A DNA stretch of 36,330 nucleotides from Streptomyces lonarensis (GTDB lineage: Bacteria; Actinomycetota; Actinomycetes; Streptomycetales; Streptomycetaceae). Shown here piece by piece: positions 1 to 7,593 of the stretch. The stretch is from positions 1 to 36,330 of the forward strand of contig NZ_JAAVJD010000030.1 of assembly GCF_012033735.1 (NCBI RefSeq), given 5' to 3'. Each line of letters opens with the position of its first letter. The first letter of the stretch is position 1. The notes beneath the pieces were generated by a model, which worked only from the letters and a program-made list of their open reading frames with translations, did no database searches and was not told the DNA's origin. Position numbers and translations under genes: made by a program.

Positions 1-10
1 CCGGCGGGCG

Positions 11-42
11 CCCCGCGCGGCCCGGCATGGGCCCGCGCGGGG
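11..42 (-). terminator. Stem-loop downstream of the MerR gene
   Basis: A perfect 10-bp inverted repeat (CCCCGCGCGG at 11-20, CCGCGCGGGG at 33-42) with a 12-nt loop lies about 35 bases beyond the stop codon of the minus-strand MerR gene. It has no U-tract, as is usual for actinomycete terminators. The role is inferred from position and structure. Confidence 0.5.
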
Positions 43-76
43 TCGGGCCGGACGCCGTGCTCGGTCGGGCGCGGCG

Positions 77-1015
77 TCAGGGCGTCTCCTGCTCCGGGGC
101 GCCCAGTTCCACGGCCAGCTCCATGCAACGCAGGCGGGCCGGGGAGAAGTCGTAGGGCATCATGCCGACGGCCTCGCCCGCGCTGATCGTGCCGGGTGTC
201 CGGCCGCCTGCTTCGAGCCCGGTCTCGTCCTCGGAGGGGTGCGTCTCCTCCCAGGCGTCGAAGAGGGCGTCGTCCCTCTCGTTCTGACCGGACTCCTCCA
301 TGACGGCGTTCAGCCTGTTCTCGAACGCGTGTCGCTCGCCGGCCACCCGGGCCACCCGCGGGTCGTCGACGGCGACGCTGTCGTCGAGGGCCTCCTCGGC
401 CGCGTCGACCCGGTCGGACTCCTCCCGCAGGTCGGGGTCCCGGGCGAGGGCGACGAAGCGCCCGGCCTGGACGGCCGATCCGAGCGGGCCGAAGATCCGC
501 TCGGTGACCAGCAGCGTGTCCAGGTCCGCCTGGCGCAGCGAGCCCTCGGGGACGCTCTTGAGGCGTTCGGTGACGAGGTCGGAGAGCAGACCCATCCGGC
601 TGCCCTCGGCGCGCATCCGCTGCACGGCGGCGCGCTGCCGCCGCAGCTCCGCCTCCTGCGTGGCCAGGGCGTCCGCCAGCCGCTCCAGGGTGTCCTCGAT
701 GGCGGCCCCGCTGTCCGCCCCGGCGGTTGCCGCGTCGGCGGAGACCGCGCCGGGTGCCGCGTCGGTGGACGCGGCGCCGCCGGTGAAGGCGTCGCGGATG
801 TCGTCCAGCGCGATTCCGGCATCGGCCATCCGGCGAATCCACAGCAGGCGGATCATGTCCTCGTACCCGTAGCGGCGCCGGCCGTCACCACCGCGCTCGG
901 GCTCGGGGAGCAGCCCGATCTGGTGGTAGTGGCGGATCGCCCGCGGCGTGGTGCCGGCGAAGGTCGCCGCGTCCCCGATGGTGACCTGGCGTGGTGAGGT
1001 GATGCGCGCGTGCAT
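77..1015 (-). CDS. MerR-family transcriptional regulator
   Basis: This is a DNA-binding regulator of the MerR family, about 312 residues with the chosen start. Residues about 10-80 form the MerR winged helix: a 'TIGDAATFAGTTPRAIRHYH' helix-turn-helix, then the 'GLLPEPER' wing and a 'RRRYGYEDMIRLLWIRRMADAG' segment. The C-terminal two thirds are Ala/Glu-rich and helical, with a dimerisation-type coiled coil (ERLADALATQEAELRRQ). No metal-binding Cys cluster is visible, so the effector is unknown. An in-frame upstream start at 1063 exists, but the ATG at 1015 (MHARITSPRQ) sits directly before the conserved domain and is preferred. No obvious target gene is adjacent on the same strand. Confidence 0.85.
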   Translation of the reverse strand: MHARITSPRQVTIGDAATFAGTTPRAIRHYHQIGLLPEPERGGDGRRRYGYEDMIRLLWIRRMADAGIALDDIRDAFTGGAASTDAAPGAVSADAATAGADSGAAIEDTLERLADALATQEAELRRQRAAVQRMRAEGSRMGLLSDLVTERLKSVPEGSLRQADLDTLLVTERIFGPLGSAVQAGRFVALARDPDLREESDRVDAAEEALDDSVAVDDPRVARVAGERHAFENRLNAVMEESGQNERDDALFDAWEETHPSEDETGLEAGGRTPGTISAGEAVGMMPYDFSPARLRCMELAVELGAPEQETP

Positions 1016-1056
1016 GGGCTGGGGCCTCTCTCGAAGGATCGGGACGCGGCTCCAGC

Positions 1057-1082
1057 GCACCACATGCCGCTACGGAAGGTGC
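1057..1082. promoter_or_regulatory. Candidate MerR operator upstream of the MerR gene
   Basis: GCACC (1057-1061) and GGTGC (1078-1082) form an inverted repeat with a 16-bp spacer about 40 bases upstream of the MerR start. On the minus strand TTGCAC could serve as a -35 element. This resembles the dyad seen in autoregulated MerR promoters, but the arms are short and the match may be chance. Confidence 0.25.
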
Positions 1083-1273
1083 AAGTCCGCGCGGTGCTCA
1101 GGGGGCTCCGCCACAGCCCGCAGCCGCACTGCCGCTCGTGCGCGTAGCCGCCCCGGCGTCCCGGCGTCCCCGCGTCCCCGCTCGGCGGGCGTGGGTGGCC
1201 GGACGGGCAGCGGTCCGGGCGGGCCGCTCGTCGCCGCGTGACACGGGGACGGAGGGGCGCGCCCCCGGAATCA

Positions 1274-1305
1274 CGAGCGGCGCGGCACGGTAGTCGCGCC
1301 GCTCG
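1274..1305 (-). terminator. Stem-loop downstream of methyltransferase gene
   Basis: CGAGCGGCGCG (1274-1284) and CGCGCCGCTCG (1295-1305) pair perfectly over 11 bp with a 10-nt loop. The structure lies 56 bases past the stop of the minus-strand methyltransferase gene, in the 345-bp gap before the MerR gene. I see no gene in that gap; open frames there are GC-rich shadows. Confidence 0.5.
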
Positions 1306-1360
1306 CCGTTCCGCGGAGCGACCCCACGGTGTGGCGCCGGGGCCGCCATTGCACCGCCCG

Positions 1361-2173
1361 TCAGCCGCCGCGCGGTGCGACGGCCTCCCAGCGCACCGTG
1401 ATCTCCCCCTGCCGCCAGCGGCGGGGGCCGTCGGTCATCGGCCAGTCGGCGGCGACGGCGCGGGCGGTGGCGATCCACCGCTGCCGGGCGCCCAGCGCGC
1501 CGTACGGTGCGGCGGCAGCCCAGGCCCGGTCCAGGTCACGCAGCAGCGCATGGACGGGTTCGCCGGGGACGTTCCTGTGGATCAGTGCCTTGGGGAGCCG
1601 TTCCGCGAGGTCGGACGGGGTGTCCAGCCCCGCGAGGCGCGCCGCGAAGGTGACCGTGCGCGGGCCCCCGCGGTCGAGCGCCACCCAGACGTGGCGGCGG
1701 CCGATCTCGTCGCACGTCCCCTCCACCAGCAGCCCGCCGGGGGCGAGCGCGCCGGTCAGCCGCGCCCAGGCGGCGGGCACGTCCGCTTCGTCGTACTGCC
1801 GCAGCACGTTGGCGGCGCGGATCAGCAGCGGGGGAGGGGTGCCGGACGGCAGTGGCACCTCGAAACCGCCCCGCAGGAACCGCAGCCCGTCCCGCTCGAA
1901 CGGCAGGGCGGCCGCCACCCGCGCCGGGTCGATCTCCACCCCGGCGACCTGCGCGTCCGCCCGTACCGTGCGCAGCCGTCCCAGCAGTTCCACGGCGGTC
2001 CAGGGCGCCGCACCGTAACCGAGATCGACCGCCAGCGGCGGCGTCGCGCTGGCGCGCAGCGCCGCTCCGTGGGCGTCGGCGATCCAGCGGTCCATGCGGC
2101 GCAGCCGGTTCACCCCGGTCGTCCCCCGGGTGATCGTGCCCACGGGGCGGGACGGTGGGCGAGCGGCGTGCAT
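1361..2173 (-). CDS. Class I SAM-dependent methyltransferase
   Basis: A 270-residue protein with a Rossmann-type methyltransferase core. Motif I appears as 'LAVDLGYGAAPWTAVEL' near residues 47-63, where the usual GxGxG is varied to GYGAAP. An acidic strand-2 end follows (VAGVEIDPARVAAA), and later strands include 'LLIRAANVLRQYDEADV' and 'LAPGGLLVEGTCDEIG'. The substrate cannot be read from the sequence. Start ATG at 2173; an internal ATG at MDRWIADAH (residue 27) is a plausible alternative because the first 26 residues look unstructured. It is transcribed alone on the minus strand, with a stem-loop after its stop. Confidence 0.75.
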   Translation of the reverse strand: MHAARPPSRPVGTITRGTTGVNRLRRMDRWIADAHGAALRASATPPLAVDLGYGAAPWTAVELLGRLRTVRADAQVAGVEIDPARVAAALPFERDGLRFLRGGFEVPLPSGTPPPLLIRAANVLRQYDEADVPAAWARLTGALAPGGLLVEGTCDEIGRRHVWVALDRGGPRTVTFAARLAGLDTPSDLAERLPKALIHRNVPGEPVHALLRDLDRAWAAAAPYGALGARQRWIATARAVAADWPMTDGPRRWRQGEITVRWEAVAPRGG

Positions 2174-2203
2174 GCACCCAAGCGTAGGCCGGAGCCCCCG
2201 GGC

Positions 2204-2266
2204 CGCTGCCGCTGCCGTCCACCCGCTGCCGTCCGGGCGCTGCTGTCCGGCCGCTGCCGTCCGGCC
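2204..2266. repeat. Imperfect short direct repeats (GCTGCCGTCC)
   Basis: Four near copies of GCTGCCGTCC(GG) occur in tandem in the 137-bp gap between the methyltransferase and VOC genes, with unit lengths of about 13-15 bases and one copy changed to GCTGCTGTCC. The array is non-coding and may be a simple sequence expansion. Confidence 0.4.
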
Positions 2267-2310
2267 CTGGCCGGCCGCGCTTCGCGGACCGGCGGTCGGA
2301 CGGTGGCGGC

Positions 2311-2715
2311 TCAGCTGCTCCAGCGGCGCTCGGTGAGGACGATCCGGTACCCGTCGGGGTCCCTGAGCGTGACGCCCTGCCGGTCCCAGTAGGGGTTGTG
2401 GGACGGGACGACGGTGCCGCCGTGCTCGGTCGCGCGGGCCACGAAGGACTCGGAGACCGGCTTCCCGAGGTAGACGACCAGCAGGTCCTCCGGCGTGGGC
2501 GCGGGAACGACGACGTCGTGTTCACTCGCGGTCAGTTCGAGATGCCAGGCCGCGTTCTCCGGCCCCACCATCAGCAGGTCGCGTTCGCCGGCCTCGGGGC
2601 GCCCCGTCGCGCGGTACAGCACCGACAGCCCCAGGCCGCGGACGTAGAACCGTTCGGCGGCGTCGAGATCCAGCGAGGGCCGCCCGATACGGATGGTGCA
2701 GTGCGACTCGATCAT
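2311..2715 (-). CDS. VOC (glyoxalase/dioxygenase-fold) family protein
   Basis: A 134-residue single-domain protein of the vicinal oxygen chelate superfamily. The N-terminal beta-alpha-beta module reads IRIGRPSLDLDAAERFYVR followed by GLGLSVLYR, and the C-terminal half ends in DRQGVTLRDPDGYRIVLTE, the typical 'xxDPDGyxixl' end of glyoxalase/bleomycin-resistance proteins. A conserved His near the N terminus (SHCTI) and Glu (HLEL) are candidate metal ligands. The ATG at 2715 (MIESHCTI) is chosen over a longer frame to 2850 because homology-like sequence begins there. Substrate unknown; detoxification is only a family-level guess. Confidence 0.8.
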   Translation of the reverse strand: MIESHCTIRIGRPSLDLDAAERFYVRGLGLSVLYRATGRPEAGERDLLMVGPENAAWHLELTASEHDVVVPAPTPEDLLVVYLGKPVSESFVARATEHGGTVVPSHNPYWDRQGVTLRDPDGYRIVLTERRWSS

Positions 2716-2869
2716 GTATCCCTGTTTATCTCGTCGGTCTCTTCCCCCGGCCCTGCCGGGACTGGCCAACTGCCGCGACGGGGCGCGGGCCGCGCTCCCG
2801 CAGGGCCGTGGCGACTCCCCGCAGTGGCCGGGACCGCAGGTCGGGCGCATGGCCGCCGGCGCGGCGGTC

Positions 2870-3277
2870 TCAGCCCTCCTGCGACGGCGCCGCGAGAGCC
2901 TCGTCAGCTGCCGGCTCTCGGACCGCGTAGCCGGGGACCGACGGCCAGCGGACGGTGAGCACCACGGACTCCTCCTCCGCGTACCAGGAGTGGTCCACGC
3001 CCTTGCCCCAGACCACGTAGTCGCCCTGCTCGGCCAGAACCACGCTCTGCCCGGGCAGCTCCACCCGGAACCGGCCGCTGATCAACACCAGCAGCGCCGT
3101 CCGCTCCTCGCCGCGCACCCACTCCGCCCGCTCGTCGCCGGGCGGGTGCACGCCCCACTTGATCTCCAGTGCGTCACTGTGACGGGGGTCGCCGGGCTCC
3201 TTGAAGTGCCCCAGCAGCCAGCCCCGGTCCAACGGCGCGTCCTTGCCGGCGTTCCCCACGTACACGGTGTCGTTCAT
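2870..3277 (-). CDS. Small cupin-like protein
   Basis: A 135-residue protein with a single cupin-like beta-barrel. The segments 'EWVRGEERTALLVLISGRFRV' and 'GDYVVWGKGVDHSWYAEEES' correspond to the two cupin motifs, with His and Glu residues available as metal ligands. The C terminus 'VVLTVRWPSVPGYAV' completes the barrel. Start ATG at 3277 (MNDTVYVGNAG) is the only convincing one. The ligand or reaction is unknown; such single-domain cupins are often sugar-isomerase-like or sensory. It lies head-to-tail with the VOC gene, 154 bp apart, and next to the CRISPR leader. Confidence 0.7.
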   Translation of the reverse strand: MNDTVYVGNAGKDAPLDRGWLLGHFKEPGDPRHSDALEIKWGVHPPGDERAEWVRGEERTALLVLISGRFRVELPGQSVVLAEQGDYVVWGKGVDHSWYAEEESVVLTVRWPSVPGYAVREPAADEALAAPSQEG

Positions 3278-3436
3278 ACGACCGGATGCTAGACGGCCAC
3301 CGCCACGGCACGGGCAGCGCTGCGCCTCTGCTCGCCGGGTTCCCGGCACCCGCACGTCGGCGGCGCAGAACCGGTACGGTCCTGCTGTGGACCGGACACC
3401 GCACGGCTCGGGAGAAGGCGAGAGGGTGCTTATGGG

Positions 3437-3506
3437 GCAAATGCCGGATTTTGGCAAAGTAAGTAAAATCCAGCTTGCCGCCGCCTAACGCCCCAGGTCG
3501 CGCACT
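3437..3506 (+). promoter_or_regulatory. AT-rich CRISPR leader region
   Basis: This stretch is strikingly AT-rich for the window (TTTTGGCAAAGTAAGTAAAA at 3449-3468) and lies directly left of the first CRISPR repeat, on the side expected for a type I-E leader. GGATTTT (3446-3452) and AAAATCC (3465-3471) form a perfect 7-bp inverted repeat. The last 35 bases before repeat 1 are GC-rich again, which is unusual for a leader abutting its first repeat. Confidence 0.65.
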
Positions 3507-3841
3507 CTCCTCCCCGCGCATGCGGGGGTGTTCCCGAGCCCAAGCCCTCGCCGCCTGCGGCAGCTTCCTCCTCCCCGCGCATGCGGGGGTGTTCCCGACG
3601 ACGCCGGCGAGGTGGGTGCCCGCGGAGTTCTCCTCCCCGCGCATGCGGGGGTGTTCCCGACCGCACGCGCGAGTCCTCCGCGCCGCTCGACTCCTCCCCG
3701 CGCATGCGGGGGTGTTCCCGAACGGGGTACCGCCCTCGCCGACCAGCTCCACTCCTCCCCGCGCATGCGGGGGTGTTCCCCTGACCGCCACCCTTGCCGA
3801 GCTGCACGTCATCTCCTCCCCGCGCATGCGGGTTCTCCCAC
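3507..3841 (+). CRISPR. CRISPR array, type I-E-like, 6 repeats / 5 spacers
   Basis: Six 29-nt repeats begin at 3507, 3568, 3630, 3691, 3752 and 3813. Their core is the palindrome CCCCGCGCATGCGGGG followed by GTGTTCCC. The architecture (5 nt, GC-rich 6-bp stem, 4-nt loop, 8-nt tail) matches type I-E repeats such as those of E. coli. Spacers are 32, 33, 32, 32 and 32 nt. Repeats 1-5 are identical; the sixth decays after the stem (GCGGGTTCTCCC), marking the trailer end and fixing transcription left to right from the AT-rich leader. Four of five spacers begin with G. Neither flank carries cas genes within this window, so interference would need cas genes elsewhere in the genome. Spacer targets cannot be judged here. 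Confidence 0.95.
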
Positions 3842-3987
3842 CCGATGTCTGCCATGCAAAGCCACATGTCCACGCCTCACTGTGCAGGAGGGAAGGGGCG
3901 AACCGCGTTGGGTGGTGGTGTGGCCCGTGGAAGCGAGGGTCCGAAGCAGCAAGGCAGGCGGCGGCAGTGCTCGATCAGGGGCAGTAG

Positions 3988-5205
3988 TCAGTCTGGACGC
4001 CCGAGACCTCGGTCTCTGAAAAGGGCGGCTACCTCTGGCACATCCGCGAAGGGGCGCAGGTGATGCAGTATCACGCGAACTCTGCCGCTGGTTCGGGCAG
4101 ACGCGATGCACTGCGAGATATCGAGGGCGCGTCGTGCGACATCCGCCGCTTCATCCGGTTCGTTGGCATCGGTGAGGGCCACCGCGAGCCAGGAGAGGTA
4201 GAGGGCAAGTTCGCGCGTGTGCGTCACGTTGTACCTGGCGAGCACGTCGCGCAGCAGGGGCACCGCGCGCAATGGCCTGCGCAGCTCGGTGTAGCAGCGT
4301 GCCTCCATGATCTTCAGCTCATCCGCGTTCATCCAGTACACGTAGCCCGGCGCCGCTCGCCCGCCGCCGCCGGCGGCAAGCGCTTCTGAGGCATCGCCCA
4401 GGGCACGGACTGCCGACCGTGCGTCCGCTGCCTTGGTGTGCGCCCAGGCGAGCCGGTCCAGGTACAGGGCCCGCGCTGTCGAGTGTGCTCCGTGCCCCGC
4501 CTCGTCCACAGCTGCTTGGGCCAGCGCGACGCCGTCCGCCTCGCGTCCGGTGTTGCTGAACTGGTAGGCGAGAGATCCCGTGAGATATCCGAGGAGCGTT
4601 CCGTCCTCGGCCTGTCGGGCGGCGTCCATGCCGAGGCGGTAGACGCGTTCCGCCTCCTCCGGTCGGCCGACGTCGCTGGCGATCCAGCCTGCGATCTGTG
4701 CCATCTCACCGATCTGCGCCAAGAGCGAGTTGCCGACGCTCTCGGTGTAGGTGCTCTCGCGGTAGATCTTCACCGTGGTGCGCAGCTCTCGTAGCGCCGG
4801 GCGGATCAGATCGCCGCCCGAGATCACGTCGTCCGCGAGCCTCAATCCGTGCGCTCGATGGGCAATGTCATGAACGTCCCGGCTGCCGAGCCTTCTTGTT
4901 CTCGTGCCGCAGACGGGCGCCAGCGGGTTGACGTCCGGGAGGTAGTCGCCCAAGCGGGCCTTCGATGCTCGCAGCTCGGCTGACTCCGAGGTGAGGTCTT
5001 CCAGGCGGACGCCGAGCGCTGCCGCGATGTGCGGTAACCATTCGCGAGGCGTTCCTTTGCCGTGCTCGTATCGACTGATGTCCTGGCGCTCGACGGGCTC
5101 GCCCTGGATATGAGCGGCTCTGCAGGTCTCCCGGGCGAGTCGCGACTGGCTCCAGTCGCGTGCCTCTCGAAGTCGCCGGATGTTGGCCCCGATCACGTTG
5201 CCCAT
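3988..5205 (-). CDS. XRE-family regulator with TPR-like C-terminal region
   Basis: A 405-residue regulator. Residues about 5-68 form a Cro/C1-type helix-turn-helix (IGANIRRLREARDWSQSRLA, then QDISRYEHGKGTPREWLPHI, typical 'S.YE.G...P'). The remaining 330 residues are helical and repeat-like (GRPEEAERVYRLGMDAARQA; TARALYLDRLAWAHTKAADA), consistent with TPR-type repeats used for peptide or partner sensing. The long open frame extends to 5583, but the ATG at 5205 (MGNVIGANIRRL) begins the domain. It is the last of three minus-strand genes and reads toward the CRISPR array, whose end lies 146 bp beyond its stop. Target genes are unknown. Confidence 0.85.
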   Translation of the reverse strand: MGNVIGANIRRLREARDWSQSRLARETCRAAHIQGEPVERQDISRYEHGKGTPREWLPHIAAALGVRLEDLTSESAELRASKARLGDYLPDVNPLAPVCGTRTRRLGSRDVHDIAHRAHGLRLADDVISGGDLIRPALRELRTTVKIYRESTYTESVGNSLLAQIGEMAQIAGWIASDVGRPEEAERVYRLGMDAARQAEDGTLLGYLTGSLAYQFSNTGREADGVALAQAAVDEAGHGAHSTARALYLDRLAWAHTKAADARSAVRALGDASEALAAGGGGRAAPGYVYWMNADELKIMEARCYTELRRPLRAVPLLRDVLARYNVTHTRELALYLSWLAVALTDANEPDEAADVARRALDISQCIASARTSGRVRVILHHLRPFADVPEVAALFRDRGLGRPD

Positions 5206-5263
5206 GCACCGATTGTGGCCGAAGGGTGGCCGCTGGCTGCCGGGTCCATGCAACGCCAAAGGA

Positions 5264-5281
5264 GTTGTGTCCATCCACAAC
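5264..5281. promoter_or_regulatory. Candidate operator upstream of the XRE regulator
   Basis: GTTGTG (5264-5269), a 6-bp spacer TCCATC, and CACAAC (5276-5281) form a perfect dyad about 60 bases upstream of the regulator start at 5205. Its AT content is higher than the surroundings. It could be an autoregulatory site; this is inference from position and symmetry. Confidence 0.4.
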
Positions 5282-5377
5282 CGGTGGGATGTGAGCAAGA
5301 GCGTCCTTGCGATGCCTGCTGCCCGAGGGTGCTGAGCGTTCCCGGCATCCGCAGGGGGGCACGGCTCGGTTGCTCGG

Positions 5378-5746
5378 TCAGCTCGGTCCGGCGTGCCGCT
5401 CGATCTCCTCGAAGATGTCCGCGTCGGTTTCCTGCTGCCACTCCGGCAGGGATTCCCAGTCCGCCACATACCCTGGCTTGGGCGACTCGAAGTGCTTGTG
5501 GACCTGCGCAACCCAGCAGATTGCGACGAATCTGCTCTTCTGCTCGCGGGTGAGCTCGGTGGTCTTTCCGCCGCTTGCTTCAACGAGGTCGTAGACCTGC
5601 TTGAACACCGACGCGGCAGCCTGACGTTCCCATTCTGGTGTTTGATCCCACGGGGTCACATACCCGGGCTTTGGCTCCCCTGGGAAGTGGGTCCGAACTC
5701 CGGAGATCCAAGCATTGCGGAAGATGCGACCTGGTTCGTCGGTCAT
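5378..5746 (-). CDS. Small protein with two tandem copies of a W-rich motif
   Basis: A 122-residue acidic protein of unknown function. It contains two related segments: first (about residues 18-60) 'HFPGEPKPGYVTPWDQTPEW' then 'ERQAAASVFKQVYDLVE', and second (about 83-120) 'HFESPKPGYVADWESLPEW' then 'QQETDADIFEEIERHAG'. The shared pattern is HF-PKPGYV-W--PEW----A--F--(I/V), so the protein is an internal duplication of a ~40-residue module joined by a helix. The ATG at 5746 (MTDEPGRIF) is chosen over the longer frame. It lies between two XRE regulators on the same strand, 172 bp before one and 74 bp after the other, suggesting a common accessory unit. No catalytic motif seen. Confidence 0.75.
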   Translation of the reverse strand: MTDEPGRIFRNAWISGVRTHFPGEPKPGYVTPWDQTPEWERQAAASVFKQVYDLVEASGGKTTELTREQKSRFVAICWVAQVHKHFESPKPGYVADWESLPEWQQETDADIFEEIERHAGPS

Positions 5747-5820
5747 GTGCGGTCTCCTGCTCTCGTGTGAATGCGCGTCTCTGAAGCTGCGGGCCGGCGC
5801 GAAGCGTCGGCTGCCTGCCC

Positions 5821-7089
5821 TCATGGCGGGCAGGTGGTGTCGGCCCTTGCGGGAGCCGAGGGCCGACGCGCCCTGCTTGCGTGGGGTGGAGATCTCATCT
5901 CCTCGTACGCGTCGCGCAGATCCGCCGCTTCCGGGAGCCTTCTTCTCTCGACGGCCGTGACGATTTCCAGGGCTCGCCAATGGTTCGACGGGACGATGCG
6001 GCCCGACAGTATGCCCCGCTGTGCTGCGGCGCTCGCCTCATCCAGGCGGTCGGTGGCCAGCAGCGTCAGAGCGAGGTCGATGTATGCCGACGCCGCTCGT
6101 CGGGGCATTCTGGCGGCTCCATCACGAGGCGCCAGTTGGGCGATGACCTCGCGTGCGTAGCCTTCCGCCGTCGGATCGCCGATCCAGGCCAGCGTGGTGG
6201 CGGTGTAGGCCACCGACTTTCCGGGGTCGTACTGGTAGTGGTGGTCCGGTGCGCGGATCATGGAGAGTGTCGCTGCCTGGTTCTGCACTCGGTCCACCGC
6301 GAGGTAGGTCTCTCGGGCGTGGCCGAGTCGGGCGCGTACTCGCCCCTCCTGGGCTGCGGCCTGAACGGCGACCGAGCTGCCGGCGGGCGCGGTGTGCCGT
6401 GCGAGCAGGGAAAGGTCCAACGCCCTCTTGTAGTCGCCGTCCGTGAGGACTCGCCAGGCCTCCGTCTCGTAGCACCAGGACTCGATCTCCGCCTCGCCCG
6501 CCTGCTTGGCCAGAGCGACCGCCGTGTTCAGCCGTGCTGTGGCCGGGCCCGGCTGGTTGACGTCGATGTGCAGCGTGGCGCCGAGCAGCGACAGCCACCC
6601 GCCGAGGGTGAGCAGTCTCTGGTGCTCCGCGAGCGTCTTGCGGGCTTCCAGGAGCTGGCCGACGTAGGAGATGTGCTTGCGGACGCGGTCGAGCAGCTCC
6701 AGCGGCGGCGTAACGGGGTACGCCTTCGCCAGCTCCTCGAACGCCAGCTCAAGGCGGTGCAGTGTCTCGGCGCCGACATCGCTCGCCTGGACCCGTCGGG
6801 CCAGCTCCAGGGCTTGCAGTTCGTCGTCCGCGTCGGAACAGGGACTGCCCAGCCAGTGGCCGGCATCGGCCGGGAACGTCTCGGCGCTGATCAGGAGGGC
6901 GCACAGTTCGTCCGGTGCGAGACCCAGCAGGCTCGCCATCCTCGGGCGCTGCGTCGGGTGCGGCTCTGCCTCGCCACGCTCCCAGCGCTGGACGGTGGTC
7001 CGGTCGACCCCCAGCGCGTGCGCGAACGACTCCTGTGTGAACCCACGCGACTTGCGTTGGCGTGCGAGCTTCGACCGTCTGTCCGCCAT
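5821..7089 (-). CDS. XRE-family regulator with long helical C-terminal region
   Basis: A 422-residue regulator. The helix-turn-helix occupies residues about 5-62 (LARQRKSRGFTQESFAHALG, VDRTTVQRWERGEAEPHPTQ), the variant common in Streptomyces XRE proteins. The rest is helical with TPR-like pairs (LLEARKTLAEHQRLLTLGGW; NTAVALAKQAGEAEIESWCY; AYIDLALTLLATDRLDEASA). The Pro/Ala/Arg-rich last 40 residues look disordered. The ATG at 7089 (MADRRSKLARQR) precedes the domain. A divergent chain of four small plus-strand ORFs starts 200 bp away, so the shared upstream region probably carries its operator. Signal and targets are unknown. Confidence 0.85.
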   Translation of the reverse strand: MADRRSKLARQRKSRGFTQESFAHALGVDRTTVQRWERGEAEPHPTQRPRMASLLGLAPDELCALLISAETFPADAGHWLGSPCSDADDELQALELARRVQASDVGAETLHRLELAFEELAKAYPVTPPLELLDRVRKHISYVGQLLEARKTLAEHQRLLTLGGWLSLLGATLHIDVNQPGPATARLNTAVALAKQAGEAEIESWCYETEAWRVLTDGDYKRALDLSLLARHTAPAGSSVAVQAAAQEGRVRARLGHARETYLAVDRVQNQAATLSMIRAPDHHYQYDPGKSVAYTATTLAWIGDPTAEGYAREVIAQLAPRDGAARMPRRAASAYIDLALTLLATDRLDEASAAAQRGILSGRIVPSNHWRALEIVTAVERRRLPEAADLRDAYEEMRSPPHASRARRPSAPARADTTCPP

Positions 7090-7288
7090 GGCACCTCCGC
7101 TGCACCGTGTGCCCTGATCACGCTACCCGATGCCGCGTACACGCAGCGTAAGTGCGGCGTTCTCGCAGTGGTGCCCGGCGTGGTGGCCCGTGAGGCTTTT
7201 GGGGACGACGACCGCTCGTCTCGCGGGGCAGCTGTGATGCCTGTCGGCGGAGGAGTGGGGCCAATCGATCCATGAGGGCAGGGAACCC

Positions 7289-7429
7289 GTGACTGAGTTC
7301 AGAACTGAGAACCGTACGGCAGCGGCCGGGCCGTGCGACACCGCTCGGTCCCTCACAACACTGGCTGAGCTGCGGGTACCCGAGCGGAGTCTCTCTCACC
7401 GCCCGTGCCGGAATGGTGCCGCCGGATGA
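7289..7429 (+). CDS. Small ORF 1 of an overlapping four-ORF chain (46 aa)
   Basis: A 46-codon ORF with GTG start at 7289, preceded by the purine-rich GAGGGCAGGGA. The product begins MTEFRTENRTAAAGPCDTAR and continues SLTTLAELRVPERSLSHRP, with two Cys and no signal peptide or membrane segment. Its TGA overlaps the next ATG in ATGA at 7426-7429. I do not recognise the family. The case for coding rests on the ribosome-binding-like sequence, the position opposite the XRE regulator, and the 4-bp overlap repeated at each downstream junction. Confidence 0.5.
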   Translation: MTEFRTENRTAAAGPCDTARSLTTLAELRVPERSLSHRPCRNGAAG

Positions 7430-7593
7430 CAGAACCCGATCAGGATGCCCAGCGCGACCCCGCGCAAGAGGGGGCGCGATCGTCGACGCCCGGGAACGAT
7501 GCGAGCGCGAAGCCGCTCCCTGATCTCGTCTCGCGGTGGCGGGAGTTGAGCCGGGTGATCGAAACTCATCTCAAGGAGCTGAGAAACCGGTGA
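7426..7593 (+). CDS. Small ORF 2 of the chain (55 aa)
   Basis: A 55-residue ORF beginning MTEPDQDAQRDPAQEGARSS and ending in a charged amphipathic helix, PDLVSRWRELSRVIETHLKE then LRNR. The N-terminal half is acidic and probably disordered. It starts inside the stop of the preceding ORF (ATGA) and its own TGA overlaps the next GTG (GTGA at 7590-7593), indicating translational coupling. Function unknown; the basic-acidic helix could mediate oligomerisation or binding to a partner. Confidence 0.5.
   Translation: MTEPDQDAQRDPAQEGARSSTPGNDASAKPLPDLVSRWRELSRVIETHLKELRNR

Noticed and set aside
3430..3987. Proteins rich in 'HARGG', 'CAGRR' and 'PRACGG' repeats on both strands
   Set aside because: They are translations of the CRISPR repeats; the periodicity is 61 bp and the frames have no start or ribosome-binding support.
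4060..7275. Plus-strand frames opposite the XRE regulators (up to 464 residues)
   Set aside because: The minus strand encodes proper helix-turn-helix domains; the plus-strand frames have shadow composition.
7118..7399. Minus-strand ORF of 93 codons between the XRE regulator and the small-ORF chain
   Set aside because: It overlaps the divergent promoter region, has no domain or good start, and is in conflict with the better supported plus-strand ORF at 7289.
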